DNA of 64,000 nucleotides from Climacteris rufus (taxonomy: Eukaryota > Chordata > Aves > Passeriformes > Climacteridae): NCBI GenBank assembly GCA_013398175.1, contig VZRZ01003207.1, positions 202,725 through 266,724 on the forward strand, given 5' to 3'. Both the position numbers and the translations under genes were made by a program. Each line of letters starts with the position of its first letter. The stretch's first letter is position 1. Shown here piece after piece: positions 17,331 through 29,700 of this stretch. The notes beneath the pieces are model-generated. The model did not search any database, was not told the DNA's origin, and saw only the letters and a program-made list of their open reading frames with translations.

Positions 17331-17378
17331 TGTAATAGTGTAATAGTTTGTAACAGTGTGTAATAGTGTGTAATAGTT
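17331..17378 (+). repeat. Short tandem repeat (tgtaatagtg)n, imperfect
   Basis: About five imperfect copies of a roughly 10-bp unit (tgtaatagtg, tgtaatagtt). Confidence 0.85.
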
Positions 17379-17970
17379 TTTGAGCTGTTAATAAAATACA
17401 CAGAATGAGCCCACTCCATCCCTGATTTCACTCTGTGGGTTACAAGTGCAACTGAAATAAGGCAGGAATCCAGCAAAAAAGTCCAGTCAAAATGCAAATC
17501 TAATGCTGCTGTGTAAAATTAATTAGTTTTTTCATTTATTTGCTACCTTTGGAGTTTTGTCCCTATTTTCTAAGCAGCAAAGAAGGAAGACTCAAACCTT
17601 GCAGGTTTCCATAACCCTCAGATGCAGCAGATGGACAGGTAGGAGCAACAGATCCAATCTGGCACCAGTGTCCCTTTTACCAGTCACATCCAAAGTGCCT
17701 CCTGGCCCACATGGCCACTTGGTGCATTTTAAATGCCCGTGTCACATAACATTGCCTGCACTGACAACTGTGCCAGGGTCTGGTTTCCCCAGGAGTACCC
17801 TGACAGATGCCAGGAGTTGTTCCCTGGTGAAACTTCAACTGCTGCATCACTTTGATCCTGACTACACCCCAGACAGAACAGAGACTTGCTGCTCACTGAT
17901 AGGAGTCTTCTTTCTTTTAAATTGCCAAATAAAACATGAATACTCATTTTTCTGTAAAACCATTCTAAAA

Positions 17971-18030
17971 TATGTGAATATGTGTATATATATAATATAG
18001 ATACACCATATATATATAGCTATAGATGTA
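17971..18030 (+). repeat. AT/GT microsatellite-like stretch
   Basis: Interrupted (TA)n and (TGTA)n runs such as gtatatatataatata and catatatatatag. Confidence 0.85.
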
Positions 18031-18557
18031 TAAATGTTTCTGAATGTGCCATGCCATGAATATTGGCTCTCTGGGAATGATGTGGCAAGACACAGGCCAG
18101 GGCAGGTGGGCAACCATCCCTGGAAGCAATGCCAAGGCTCCTGAGGGAAGCAGCTGTCTGAGGCTCTGGCTGGAAGGAGCCCAGCAAGCAGGAGTTCCAA
18201 GGGAGGGGAAAATGCAGATGCATTCAGTTGTCACTGAGTATGGAATTCACAAGAGGAAATGGCAAAAAGCATGAGAAGGAATGAGGAGAGGAAACCCTGA
18301 AGACTTCAGGGGATCTGGTGGGTCACACTCTCCAGGCCAGCCAAGCACTCCCATTTTGTGTCTGGCAGCCCCACAGCTCTGATGCATGTCAAAAATCCCC
18401 ACACTCCATTCACTGCTCTACCCTTACTAACACAGTTACATGCAGCCCTAATCTGAGGTTGAACATACACTAAAATTGGCTGGAAAATCAACTCAGAAAG
18501 TCACCCTCTGCTCCAAACATGCACATGAGACAAGACAAGAAGTTGTCAGCTACTCAC

Positions 18558-18658
18558 AGCCAGCCAGAAGATATTGGTAGTACTGCACAGCATCTGCAGC
18601 CAGGAGCAGTGGATGGTTTGCATTAAATGGTGGTTGGAGTTCATTCCACTGAGGAGTT
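18558..18658 (-). CDS. BCAS3: BCAS3 exon: end of the BCAS3 domain
   Basis: This 101-nt exon has acceptor gttttacctcag and its first base A completes Arg. It encodes TPQWNELQPPFNANHPLLLA followed by ADAVQYYQYLLAG and ends in phase 1 (T) at a strong GTGAGT donor. The aromatic/hydrophobic pattern WNELQPPFNANHPLL followed by AVQYYQ is invariant in BCAS3 proteins. Human has YYQFLLAG where this sequence has YYQYLLAG. Translation read straight past the donor meets a stop within a few codons, supporting the boundary. Confidence 0.97.
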
Positions 18659-19761
18659 CTGAGGTAAAACACAAGACTATTAATATTTAAGCTAATACAG
18701 AGAATGTAAATCAGTGTTTCTGTCATCACATGCAATTATCTATACAAGCTCACAAAATGTTTGTAATTATTTAAATTAGCTTGTTCAAACACTGCAATCC
18801 ACCACAGGCAGTGGAGCAGCAGGGCCAAATCGTGCAGATTGTGAGGCAAAGACAATACTTGGTTGTTGACTGCAGCAGGGATTGCGTAAAAAAAACCCAG
18901 GAAGGAGGTTTAGATTAAGTTGGTAAATATGTTTAGGACCATTGTATGTCATGCTGACGTTATATAAACACACACCAGAAACTGGGGAACTTTTTTGTTC
19001 TGTTAACTACCACTGCTTCCATCCTGTGAAGTCATTGAGCATTTACAAACTGTGAAAATAAAGCTGTGTAAAGCTATGGACTATTGATCCAATTAGAATT
19101 TTCAATTCCATTACAACCTACTCATTTCAACAATAATGGTCCAGAAGTCTGTGTTGTAATTTTAATTAGGGTGGGCCATTCCTAAATAGCTTGGTAAATC
19201 AAGTATTGATCACTCTAGTCCAGCCATAAGCAGCACTAAGGAATGTAGGAGCCAAGAAAAATCGATAGAAAAATATTTTAAAACGTCAAAAGCACTGACA
19301 ACACTTTCTCATCAATTTTTCTTTACTTTCTTCCACATGTCAGGAATAATTTCTTCAACTGCCTTAAGAAATGCTGCCTTCAGGATAACTTGCAGTGCTC
19401 CATTGTGGCAACCTTGCTCATGTCTCACAGCAGAACTCTGTACTTCAACACTACTAAAATAATTGTTCCTAGTCCTTATATAAAAAGAAATTTACAATCT
19501 GATCACTTAAAATCACCCATTAATAAGGATCTCTATTGATTCATAGACATGTTACAGAAGTATTTCCATGCTTAGGTCCCATTCAGGCATATGAACACTG
19601 ACAGAACTTTACGGAAAGGAAGGCTTGAATTTCCCATCAAGAGTCCTCTCCTTCAATGGAGAACTTTCAAAGTAAGAGTGAAAATCATGATGCTCATTCA
19701 ACAAGAAAGATCACAACCACTGTGTGGACAAAAGGAAGGAGAAGTCACAGGAGGGAGGTAC
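18659..19761 (-). other. BCAS3: BCAS3 intron, 1.1 kb
   Basis: Short intron between two secure exons. Unique AT-rich sequence; I see no other feature in it. Confidence 0.92.
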
Positions 19762-19927
19762 CTAACCAAAGTCCAGCTGGCCCTGGGGCAGGTGACCATC
19801 TCCAGAGGGGTGTCATCGCTGATCTTGGGCGCGGTGCTGAGTGGCCGCGGCTCCAGCACGTGCTCCACCAGGCTCCCGTAGCAGCTGATGATGTACAGAG
19901 ACTCCACCACAAACTGCTTGGACTGAT
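19762..19927 (-). CDS. BCAS3: BCAS3 exon: BCAS3 domain, middle
   Basis: This 166-nt exon has acceptor ttgcccccag and donor TTAG|GTACCT. It encodes DQSKQFVVESLYIISCYGSL, then VEHVLEPRPLSTAPKISDD, then TPLEMVTCPRASWTLV, and ends in phase 2 with two bases of an Arg codon. The hydrophobic VVESLYIISCYGSLVEH segment and the motif EPRPLSTAPKISDDTPLE are hallmarks of the BCAS3 domain. It is separated from the 20527 exon by the shortest intron in the window (599 bp) and from the next exon by 1,103 bp, so these three exons form a local cluster. Confidence 0.97.
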
Positions 19928-20526
19928 CTGGGGGCAACAAGACAGAAAATCTCACTGCAACAGCACAGCAGAAACAGAAAAAGCGTTTACAGAAACAGCA
20001 GACTCTGTGTTCTTTTAAGTCTCTCGCTTGCAGCTAAAAATGTGAATTAAAATAAATGAAAGGGCTGGAGAGATAAAGAGGAAATGGCACAAAACACACA
20101 ATTTTCACACAAGTGTATGAACATCTCCTACAGCAGAAGGTGGAACAGAGCTTCTCACCAAGCTGTGCTCAGGTAATTACACATTCCCAAATGTATTTTG
20201 TACATTTGCTTTAGCAAAGGTGTCTCACCTCTACCTCACAGGTTTTTCAGTGCCACTTCACACAGTGTCTTTGGACAGAACAAGCAAAGTTTTGTTCTGT
20301 CACTGTATCATAATAAAAGACCAATTCTTTATTGCACTAATTAAAATTTTCAGTAAATTGTCCTATTTACCAAAAGCACCCCAAGTATGTTCATAAAAAA
20401 CTCCATTGCCACTGAGTGTAAGGAACAAAATCCATAAATAAGCATCAGTTGCTCAGAACCTGTCACAAAATGAGAAAATAAAGAATTTAAGTTTAAATGT
20501 AAGTCCTCATTCTGTAAGATACCAAC
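19928..20526 (-). other. BCAS3: BCAS3 intron, 0.6 kb
   Basis: Shortest intron in the window. It starts with a weak donor (GTTGGT) and ends with a clean pyrimidine-tract acceptor. No other feature is visible. Confidence 0.92.
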
Positions 20527-20651
20527 CTTTTTCTCTTTTCAGACCGGAATTGTTTGCAAACCATGACCTTGATGATCCAAAGACTGCAGCAACACAAAAC
20601 TCCCCTCCCACAGACTTACTGGGTGAAATCTGTGGAGCTGGTTTGGATTTG
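20527..20651 (-). CDS. BCAS3: BCAS3 exon: BCAS3 domain, middle
   Basis: This 125-nt exon was found by reading the minus strand; it is too short to stand out as an ORF. The acceptor is a pyrimidine tract ending in taaag. The first base C completes a Gly codon with the previous exon. It encodes KSKPAPQISPSKSVGGEFC, then VAAVFGSSRSWFANNSG, then LKREK. It ends in phase 1. Human BCAS3 has nearly the same sequence (KPPPQISPSKSMGGEFC). The donor is weak: G followed by GTTGGT, with a GTATCT four bases further on. The next exon starts AT, completing the Asp codon. Confidence 0.95.
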
Positions 20652-23600
20652 CTTTAAAGAAAGAACAGAATAAAATTACCCCAGTTAATTCTCAAAAAAT
20701 TAAGATGTCCCTTGCTTAACAGCAATTTTAAGCTATTACTTTAGAAATGGTGAATATCTACAGTTCCCACAGGGCTGCAGGATTTACAGATGCTCAGAGT
20801 TTCTCACTAAGAGGTCCCAAATTCCCCTGGAATACTGAACTCATTAACTTGAAGAACAGCACTGGTTCATAATGGAGAACCGGCCTGTTTAAAACACCCA
20901 GTATTGAATATTTGCATTCAACAGAAACAACTTGCAAAGTGAATACAAAGAAATCTTAAATCCTTTGGGAATGAAAATACAGATTCTGGATCAGTCATTC
21001 CAGGTGGTCAATATTTCCCTGCCTTTTGCAAAGGAGGTGAGGAATAACCATGGGTATGTGTGACCTGGGCAGAAGGGTGGGAGGGAAGGACATGCAGAGG
21101 ATACAGGGAGAGGGAAATGATGCACACACTCATGAGCCACGAGTTAGAACAAACCAGGAATTCTGTCATGGAAAGGCAGCTTGAGAGACACTCTGCCCTG
21201 AAGCCTTGATGGGCATGGAGCAGATCCAGGGTTTGCAGTGGTGTTTTATTGAGACATCCCAAGGTGTTTGTACTCACAGGTTCCTAACATTCTGCTCTGC
21301 AGAAACTCAAATCTACACTGAGAGCATTGACTGCTCCTGAATTCATTAAATCAGGATTTCAGCCTTTCCTTAAGAGAAAAGTTGTTTGAGAAATCCACAC
21401 AGGATTCCCCCTTCTCCATGTTCCCCTTCTTCTAGTCCTTTTAATTGAATTATTTTATATTTCTCTCTCTACTCAGTTTCACTGCTCCTTCTCTTGCTAC
21501 CTCTCCCTCCTTTCCATTTTTCTTCTGCTAATTTCTTGTTCTACATAATTTCAGCCTGTGATTAGACCATCACATTAACCTGGTTGTTTTTATGTAATGA
21601 TCTCCAATTCTGAGAAGTGTGTGTGCATATATGTATGTGCTAAGCATTGTAAGTGTTACAATGGCATTCAGCACTAGGAAAGTATTTTAAAACAAGAGAA
21701 ATCAATTAAAACACTGTATAGTTATAATGATAATTAATTTACACTAACAGATCACACACATGGCAAGCCTATGGTCACCCCTCAATTAGAAATTAAAACA
21801 AAAAAGTTTTTTCAGAAGGAATTCCATCACATTGACCAGAGTCCATGGAAAGACTCAGCCAAACTTCCATGGACTTGGATCAGAGCTGAGGCTCTCGTAC
21901 ATGCAGGAGAAGCTGGAATGTCCCAAAAGAGCAGTTGGAATTTATAGTCAGTAACTCTGGTATTGAACCACCACAAAGCACTTAATATCCAACTGTTAAA
22001 CCTACAGCTGCAGATGACTGGGTCAGAAATCTGTGTTCCCAAACGTTCCTGACTATAAATATATTCCCTTGCTTGCACTGGCACATTATAATCTATATTA
22101 AAATATTTAAATTGAGATTGTGTTAACTAACTAGTGTTTATTAGCTACTCAGAAAAAAATCAGAATAGATTTATTTCACTTTGACATGATCATCTGTCAC
22201 AGAGAGTATTTTTAACCAAACTGTGTATTAAGAATTATTCTAGCTCTCATTTTCCAAGTATTCATACACTCATATTCCTTCAGACATTAAAATATAAATG
22301 TATCCATGAGTTAGAGTCTCTTGCTTCCTGATCTATATTTCCATCAATAAATGATTGGGTTTAATACAGAAGATTGTTCAGGACAGAGTCACCCATCAAT
22401 CAGTACAAAGTAAACCATGAGCACAGGTGGGACTCAGCCATCTTCACCTCCTCTTGACAAAACAACCTTTCTACGCTGTCCTAATATTCTTAATAGTCTC
22501 AATTTTTACTCAACACAATCTGAGGTTATTAAAATGATTTTCCAAGCTTAATCAACTAATTTTAAATGGAAAAATAATTGAAAGCAAATGCTCTTTTCAG
22601 CTACAAACTGGTGTAAACATCTACAGACACATAACTGCCTTCAGTGCCTTCAAGCCTTGAAGCAGAAGGGAACCTGGGACTCAAACAACACATTTTTCCA
22701 GAGTTCTCCACACTCTTAGCCCCAAGACCTGTGTTCAACCCAATACAATTATAAACAGCCTTAGAGGAAATGGTCTAAGCTCAGTTCTATTTCCATCTTG
22801 TCTTTAAGATGTACATCTTTCAAGGCAAGCACTTAAGTGTTGCTTTCAGTGCCAAAACATTTTCCCTTCGAGGATGAAGTTTTGTAGACAGAAAGAGCAG
22901 ACCTTGTAAAACACGATTACTCATGTGGTTAAACTTAGTCCTGCTAGAAAACAAAGACAAGCAAACAAACAGAAAAGACTTGTGCATCTTATTGGTTTGG
23001 ACAGATTTCTGAAAATACTGCTGAGATGTCAACAAGTCTATTCTGAACCTTCTTGTCACTGAGGAATCTTTCATTTGACCATAATTTCCCTTTATTCCTG
23101 AGTTTTCATCGATACATTCCAACTCAAATTTCATTCCTTCAGCAAACCTCCAAAGCCCAGTTATTTTCAGTAACAGTAATGCCATCAGAAAAATATCTTT
23201 ACATGTCATTGTGATATTTTAACAACTTGGAAACCATAAATCCTCATTATTCTGCAGATGCAAACACCCTTTCAGCTTTATAAATGATAACAAAACAATA
23301 ATGTTGAAGGTAGGTGGTGAATGACTTGTTTCTGCTATGAACTCCTGCTCTTTCCTTGCTCTTGGCTTGTCAGCACTTCATAAATTATTCCAAGAGCTGA
23401 AATTTAGGCACATTTGGCCTCAGTTTTAAAAAACAATTAATTTAAAAGAATCTTCATAATACAGAAACTTTCAAAATATTGTACCATAGTTTTCCTGAAA
23501 AGGGATGCAGGAAGAAATTCAGATTGTTGGGAGCCAATGTTAAACCAAGACAGCGAAGCAAATGGGACCAAACATTGCCCATGATAATTTTCAATCTTCA

Positions 23601-25862
23601 TTTCTTTCAAACATCAGGAACAACAGCACTATATTTAAGACAGCAGGGGGATGAAAAGGCAGTTTACTTTTTCCTCTCTGGATCTCCCCTGTGCAATTAC
23701 ACCTGGAATTCAATGAGACACAGCCATAGTTTTATCCCCATTGTATCTGTGCAGAACTCTATATCAGGAATACAATGTATTTGGGGAAATCTGTATTATT
23801 ATTAATTTTTCTAACATCATTTTGGAGGATTATTTCTATTTTCAATGCAAATGCACCAAGCTGTAGATGCAGACGTGGCCAATGAAAAACATACAGGGAC
23901 ATTTTCTACTGAAATGGCACAAAAGGGGGTGGGAGGAAACTAAAGAAGAAAATTAAGACATCACTTTGTCAGGGCTTAAAAAGCAATGAAGACACTGAGC
24001 TCAGCATGCAAGTTCTTTCACGTTGCCAACACAGTAAGAACAGATTAAGACCCACTGAAAACTATTCAGTGCTCCCACTTGTTGACTTTGCAACACATCA
24101 AACTCTGCCATAATCTCTGGAAATGTATTGTGTTATGTCTTTATAAAAATACTAAATAGTTACAATATTTTAACTAGTTCACATTTTAATTATTATTTTA
24201 CCAGTAAGAATTCATATTTTAAAAATATTTTGAAAACCAGAGGCTGCGCAGTTCATGATGGAGCTTTATGTCTCATAAAGCACTTAAATGTATCTTTAAA
24301 TTCATAGTTAAACAAGTGACATAACTTTGAAACAATAAATAAAGTGCATATATATGAAATGAAGGAACTGTCTTATATATTCAAATTTTTATAGTCAAAT
24401 AGTAAGAGTCTGCAAAGCTTGAGAATGGCTTGGATTTTATATTCCCAACAAATAGGCTTCAAATATGTGAGATTCATAAAAACAAAAGCACTTTTCCACA
24501 CATCCACACTAAACCACCAAAATGGAAACATCTATGATTGCTGAAAAGTTTTATCATGACTACATAAGCAGCAACAAAAGTATCAGAAGAAAAATACTGC
24601 ATGAAATTTGCAATTACACATAAAATTACAAAAAAAAAAATCTGTCTCAAAGTCCATCAATTTTAATTCATTTATCATTGTGCCTACAACGAGAAAACAA
24701 AGACATATTTCCAGTTGTCAGGTCATGAATAAAGCAAGAAAAAGCATGAAAAGCAATGGTAGGATCCCTTATTCACCAGGCACTTAGCTGTCAAATCAAC
24801 ATTCATTTTGTTTACAGAATTTTAGGTCTCATTAAGACCTTAATGGAAACAACATGACTTCTTCCCCCACCCAAAGTGTGTTTTTTATCCTAATTTCTCT
24901 GTAGACTAGCAAGGACCATATTTTTGAGCTAGCACTGGCATTAAACAAACCACAAAAGAGTCTTGTGGAAGACAGGCAACAATTTTGGAGCCTATTTCAT
25001 ATATTCCCCTCTTTAATCTCAGCCTTTTAATCTTGCCTGAATCTAAAATAATTTCTGGTTGACAACATCTCTGCTGCTTCGTGCAGGGGGTGACCCACAG
25101 AGCCTTTGCTAGGACAATCCACCACCAAAATCTTCTTCCAGAGCCTTTGCAGCGCTGAGATCACCACCAGGCAGAACTCTTTGGTGCACCATAAATTACA
25201 TTTAGAAATGGTTCTTAGGGAGGTACTTTGGGAACCAGAAATGCTCTAGGAATAAGGCAAAGTCCCCTTCTTCCTTCAGTGGCCTTTTTAGTGCCTTTGT
25301 TTCTGCTGCTACAGCTGCCACATCCCTCATCAGCTGTGCTCAGCCTTTCTCTAGGAATTCTGTAGGAATTCTGTCTCCTAAAAAGCTCTTTAAAAGTTAC
25401 TTTGCTGAAAATAACATTTGGACAGACATAAATAAATGGTGATATATGTGGAACCAACTCCTAGAACAAAATCAAGAGCATTATACAAATATTCTAACAG
25501 ATGCTGATAGACATAGTTAACAGGTATCCTTAGCTAAATTAAAAACAAGCAGAAAATCCCAAAGCCACAAAAAAACCCAAACACCCAAACCCCAAAAAAC
25601 TCCTAGCTGAAAGTTTTCAAACTTTCTGAGATGTTCCTACTTCTCCCATTCTTGTTGTCCAAAACTTCAACCACCTAAGCCAAATCCTGTTACAAAATGG
25701 TGACTGGAGGTGATGCAGCCTGAATACTGAACCAAGCTCCAACCCCAAAAACTTGTTAAAACTTGCTTTTTCTTCTGTCTTTATTCTTATAAAATGCTGC
25801 ACTTTTGCATATTAAAACAAACACCCCTTTTTATTTAAAATATCCCGATTTTAACAGGACAG

Positions 25863-25935
25863 TTTCCCATGGCAGGGGGTTGGAACGAGATGGTCTTGAA
25901 GGTCCCTTTCAACCCAGACCATTCTGTGATTTTTT
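25863..25935 (+). mobile_element. CR1 LINE 3' end, short
   Basis: About 70 bp of a CR1 terminus: 'cccatggcagggggttggaa', 'gatggtcttgaaggtccctt' and 'ccattctgtgat' followed by T. It is heavily 5'-truncated. Confidence 0.85.
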
Positions 25936-26668
25936 TTCTCAAGGGTAATCAGCTTTTTTCTTTCAGTGCCCATTTTACTGCCTCACCTCTCACTGCCGTA
26001 CTTTACTGCCTACTCACTGCTAATCTGGCTTATTTTTCAGAGGTCATCATCGATGTTTTCTGTCTGTAAGCAACTTAGTGCTACAATAATAAAGGAAGCA
26101 ATATAGGAAAAAAAAAAAGAGGCTTGTTTGGAAAGACATTGCAATCATTTCTGCCCACTTAGAGAGAATTTATTTTTTCAACTTCCCTGCTACTTAAAAA
26201 TTAAATGCACTCTCAAAGGTAAAAAAAGAAAAAAAAAAGTGAATTCATTTCTTTGCAATGCTTGATGGTGAACACACATCCATAGTTTAAAAGTGAAATT
26301 ATATGGGTGGAAACCTATGGATCAGCCATGCAGGTAAACAAATTAAAACAAAAAATCAATCCAAAATTAAACAGTCTAAGCACAGAGTTATTTTCAGCGA
26401 GGACAGCAAATGGATTATAGGCATGCTGGGTTTGAACTGGGAACTCACCAGGGAGCTTTTATGGAAAAACATCCTGCTCCAAACAGGTAAGGTCTTCACA
26501 GAAAGGGGAAAAATGCACAGAAATTAGATGAGAACTCAATTCCCAACAAGTACACTGTATATCATGCTATTAAGATTTATGCAGAAAGTAAAGAGAACAG
26601 TTTTTTGGAAGCCTTGCTGAAGGCCAGGAGGAGCTGTGGCCCTGGCAGGGGGCAGCTGGGCTGCACTT

Positions 26669-26704
26669 AGAGCTGGGCTTAGGCACAGAGCTGGGCTTAG
26701 GCAC
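26669..26704 (+). repeat. 18-bp perfect tandem duplication
   Basis: The unit agagctgggcttaggcac occurs twice; a partial third copy (agcttaggg) follows. Confidence 0.92.
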
Positions 26705-29700
26705 AGCTTAGGGCCCCCGCCTCAGATCTGCTCCAAATCTGAGGCTGCAACAGATATGGAAGTCGAAACTGTCAGAAAAAGTGAATTAGCATGGAAATCC
26801 ATAAATAGGGGAGGGTTTCCATGGAACACTGAAGGGCCGAGTGGGGCAGGTTCACAAATTTACTGACGGGAGCTCCAATAAAAACAAGGGGTGCAAGCAC
26901 AACCTTTTAGGGACAATTATCCAGCCTTTTGCCAGGACACAAACACACCATTAAATTCAACTCTATGACCCAGAAATCTTCTTCCACCCCGTAAAAGCTT
27001 GCACAGATGCAGGAAAGAGAGGCCTAACTTACTTCAGATGTATTTGATGTTCAAATCACCAGATCCAGAGCTGAGTGCTTTTGGCCACCCAACAATTTAC
27101 ACCATGATTTGATTTTATTTTCTGTTCAGGCATTTTGCACAGTGGATAATGTTTAAAGTGGAATCACCCCCATTAATCTGAGGGCATTTTTAATGGATAG
27201 CTCCCTTTAAGAAGCCATTGCCACGGTGACATTTGCATAAAATCTGAAAAGGAGCAACAGGAGGCAAATTTAGAGCTACTCACATGCTCAAGGCTTCTCT
27301 GAGTCTCATTTGGGATGTAACATTATCCACAAAATCTCTGAATAATTGATTTTGTAAATGCCAATGGTTCCATTTTCTTTTTATACTCTGACTCAGCAAT
27401 AAATTCTGGGTAGTTGAAACAGGTGAAATATTTTCAGGCAATGAATTACCAGAAAAGGTCCAGCACTGAAGGATGTATAAAGCACTCAGCCAGAGACCCA
27501 CACAATTAAAAGGATACCAGCCTGATAAAAAAGAATTCAGTGAACTAAATCTGACATGAGCACAACATCAATGAATGAAGGGATCCTCTAAAAAACATTT
27601 AGGTGAAGGTACAAACCTAAGACATACATTCTTCAACATGCAAAGATGCAAAAATCCAATAAAGAATAGAATAGTAAAGAAAAAAACTCCTATTTTTAGT
27701 TAGTACTATAGGCCAAAAAACATTTTTGAGCTCCATATAAGGGACTAGCCTTTAACTTTTTGTATTTAATAATGGTTAATTAACATTTTGGGGAACAGAG
27801 CTCATTTGGTAGAACCAACCACTTTTCTAGACCTAATATATCATCTGTGAATAGTGATAAAACCCAATTAAATTGTCTGAACCGTATGATCTCCTATAAA
27901 GTCAACACATCCAGTCCCCGAGTCAAAGGCCATTCTAGAAGATGAGTCCAGCACTATTGCACTGCTTAAATATTTAATTGAAAGCTAAATATCCTGCACA
28001 ACCCAAAGCCAACATAATTTAAAGCCTAGAATGTATTGAGTGTAAATCTGAAGAGTCATTGGAGAGTGGTCAGATCTGCCTGGGAGCTTAGAATTAAATT
28101 TCTAAATGATGATCATGGATGTTTTGGACACTGTTTTTTCTTCTCTGCCTCAGTTGTTCTGTCTGCAAACACCAGGCAAATGACACTTAGCTGAGCCCAT
28201 TAACACATTGCAGAAGATAACATATTATATCGACCTGATTGTATTTGCAAATTAACAAATTCTCTTTATTTTAGTTACAAGTTGGCCTAGGTGGATACAT
28301 GCTTCCACTGAAGGTTTTGTTTGGTTGGTTTTGGATAGAAAATGGATAGGAAGTCTTGCATCATGAAGGAAATGTAATTACACTTCCAAAGACTACAGCA
28401 GAGTCTCAGTAAAAAGCTTTAAGTGTGAGAAAAACAACTTAGCATTTCCTTTCTGCTCAAAAGACCTAATTTCTTTAAAGATGACCATTTTTTCCCTATG
28501 ATATTTATATAAGCAATTGTTTTCCACTATTTCCTTCACATAATATGGATGGAATGCTAATTGAGAGTGAGAGAGAATCCACAAATTACAGGACAACCCA
28601 ACCTTGAAGAGACAGCACCAGATGGCTGCGCTCGGTGACAGCAAGAGAGCAATGCCAAGGCAAAAACTCACCCAGGTTCCCATTTCCCAGAGCTAGGGAG
28701 GAATTCCAAAGGAAATTATGGAATGAGGATGATTTATGAATCAAAGCTCTGACAGAATTTTTGCAGTTTCTTACCTGATTCTGAATTTTAGCAAAGTGAA
28801 AACCAAAACGCTTTGATTTCATGTTGTTCTGGTTAATAAAACTGTTTAAGCTTTTAATAAGTTGTGCAATAGCCATTTATTCTAACCCTCATTATATGTT
28901 GCCATATCAACAGACTTTTCATAAAGAGTCATGTGAACAAACTTTAGTGCAGATAATTGTATTTTGTATCATTTACAAATCATTACCAAAAGGTATTATA
29001 AAACCTAAACAAGCCTGAGAAATGTGCCCAAAAGAGAATGTCCAGCTTCAGACAACTGAGCTGAATTCTTTAACTTTACTTTTAATTTTTTTCTTGACTT
29101 TTTCAGTTATTTTCTCCTACTTAATTGTATCATAATATCATGACTTTGCACTCCTTATTTTTGTTTGTTTCAGCAGCTGAACCTGGGATAAGTGAAGCTC
29201 TTTGAGACAAAATAAACCAGACAGATATCAGTAACTTGCTGTGCCTAGAAAATTAAAATGATAAAATTGCATCAGACACTTTACCTATTTTCTCTTTCCT
29301 CACTGGGGTGGGATGAGGGATGGGATGAAGAAGGGATAGAGTTTCATGTTTAAAAATACACTATCTAAATCTCCTGGCTGGAAAAAAAGCAAGGTTTATC
29401 CCTTTCCTGTAAGGCACACTGGATTTCTGTGTTTTGACAAGACCCAGCTAATGCAGGTTCCATCCTGCTGCTCACTCCAGCAAGGATGAACTGGAGAGTG
29501 AAGTATGATACAAATATAATGACCGTGTCCCTTGAGGAACTTAAAACAAATGCTGCTGTCAGAGGAGCCAACTTTCACAATAGTTTTTCTTTTGGGGCAA
29601 TTATGGCATCTTTTCTTTCCATCCTTCCCACTACAGCTCATCCATGTCCCCATGTTCTTAGCCACTGGAAACTACTACAACTCATTCCAGAAACAAAGGA

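Larger units (their letters stand above)
5842..18557 (-). other. BCAS3: BCAS3 intron, 12.7 kb
   Basis: Contains two CR1 3' ends in direct orientation (6600-6842 and 6872-7097), a 74-bp tandem duplication (6051-6195) and the CpG-rich TATA-containing islet at 11520-11870. A DR1 nuclear-receptor-like site lies at 16540 and short microsatellites at 9088, 13044, 17331 and 17971. No further exon was seen. Confidence 0.9.

Noticed and set aside
28600..28640. Another possible cassette exon (minus strand reads WCCLFK)
   Set aside because: No agreement with the human insert beyond chance and no proper AG/GT borders.
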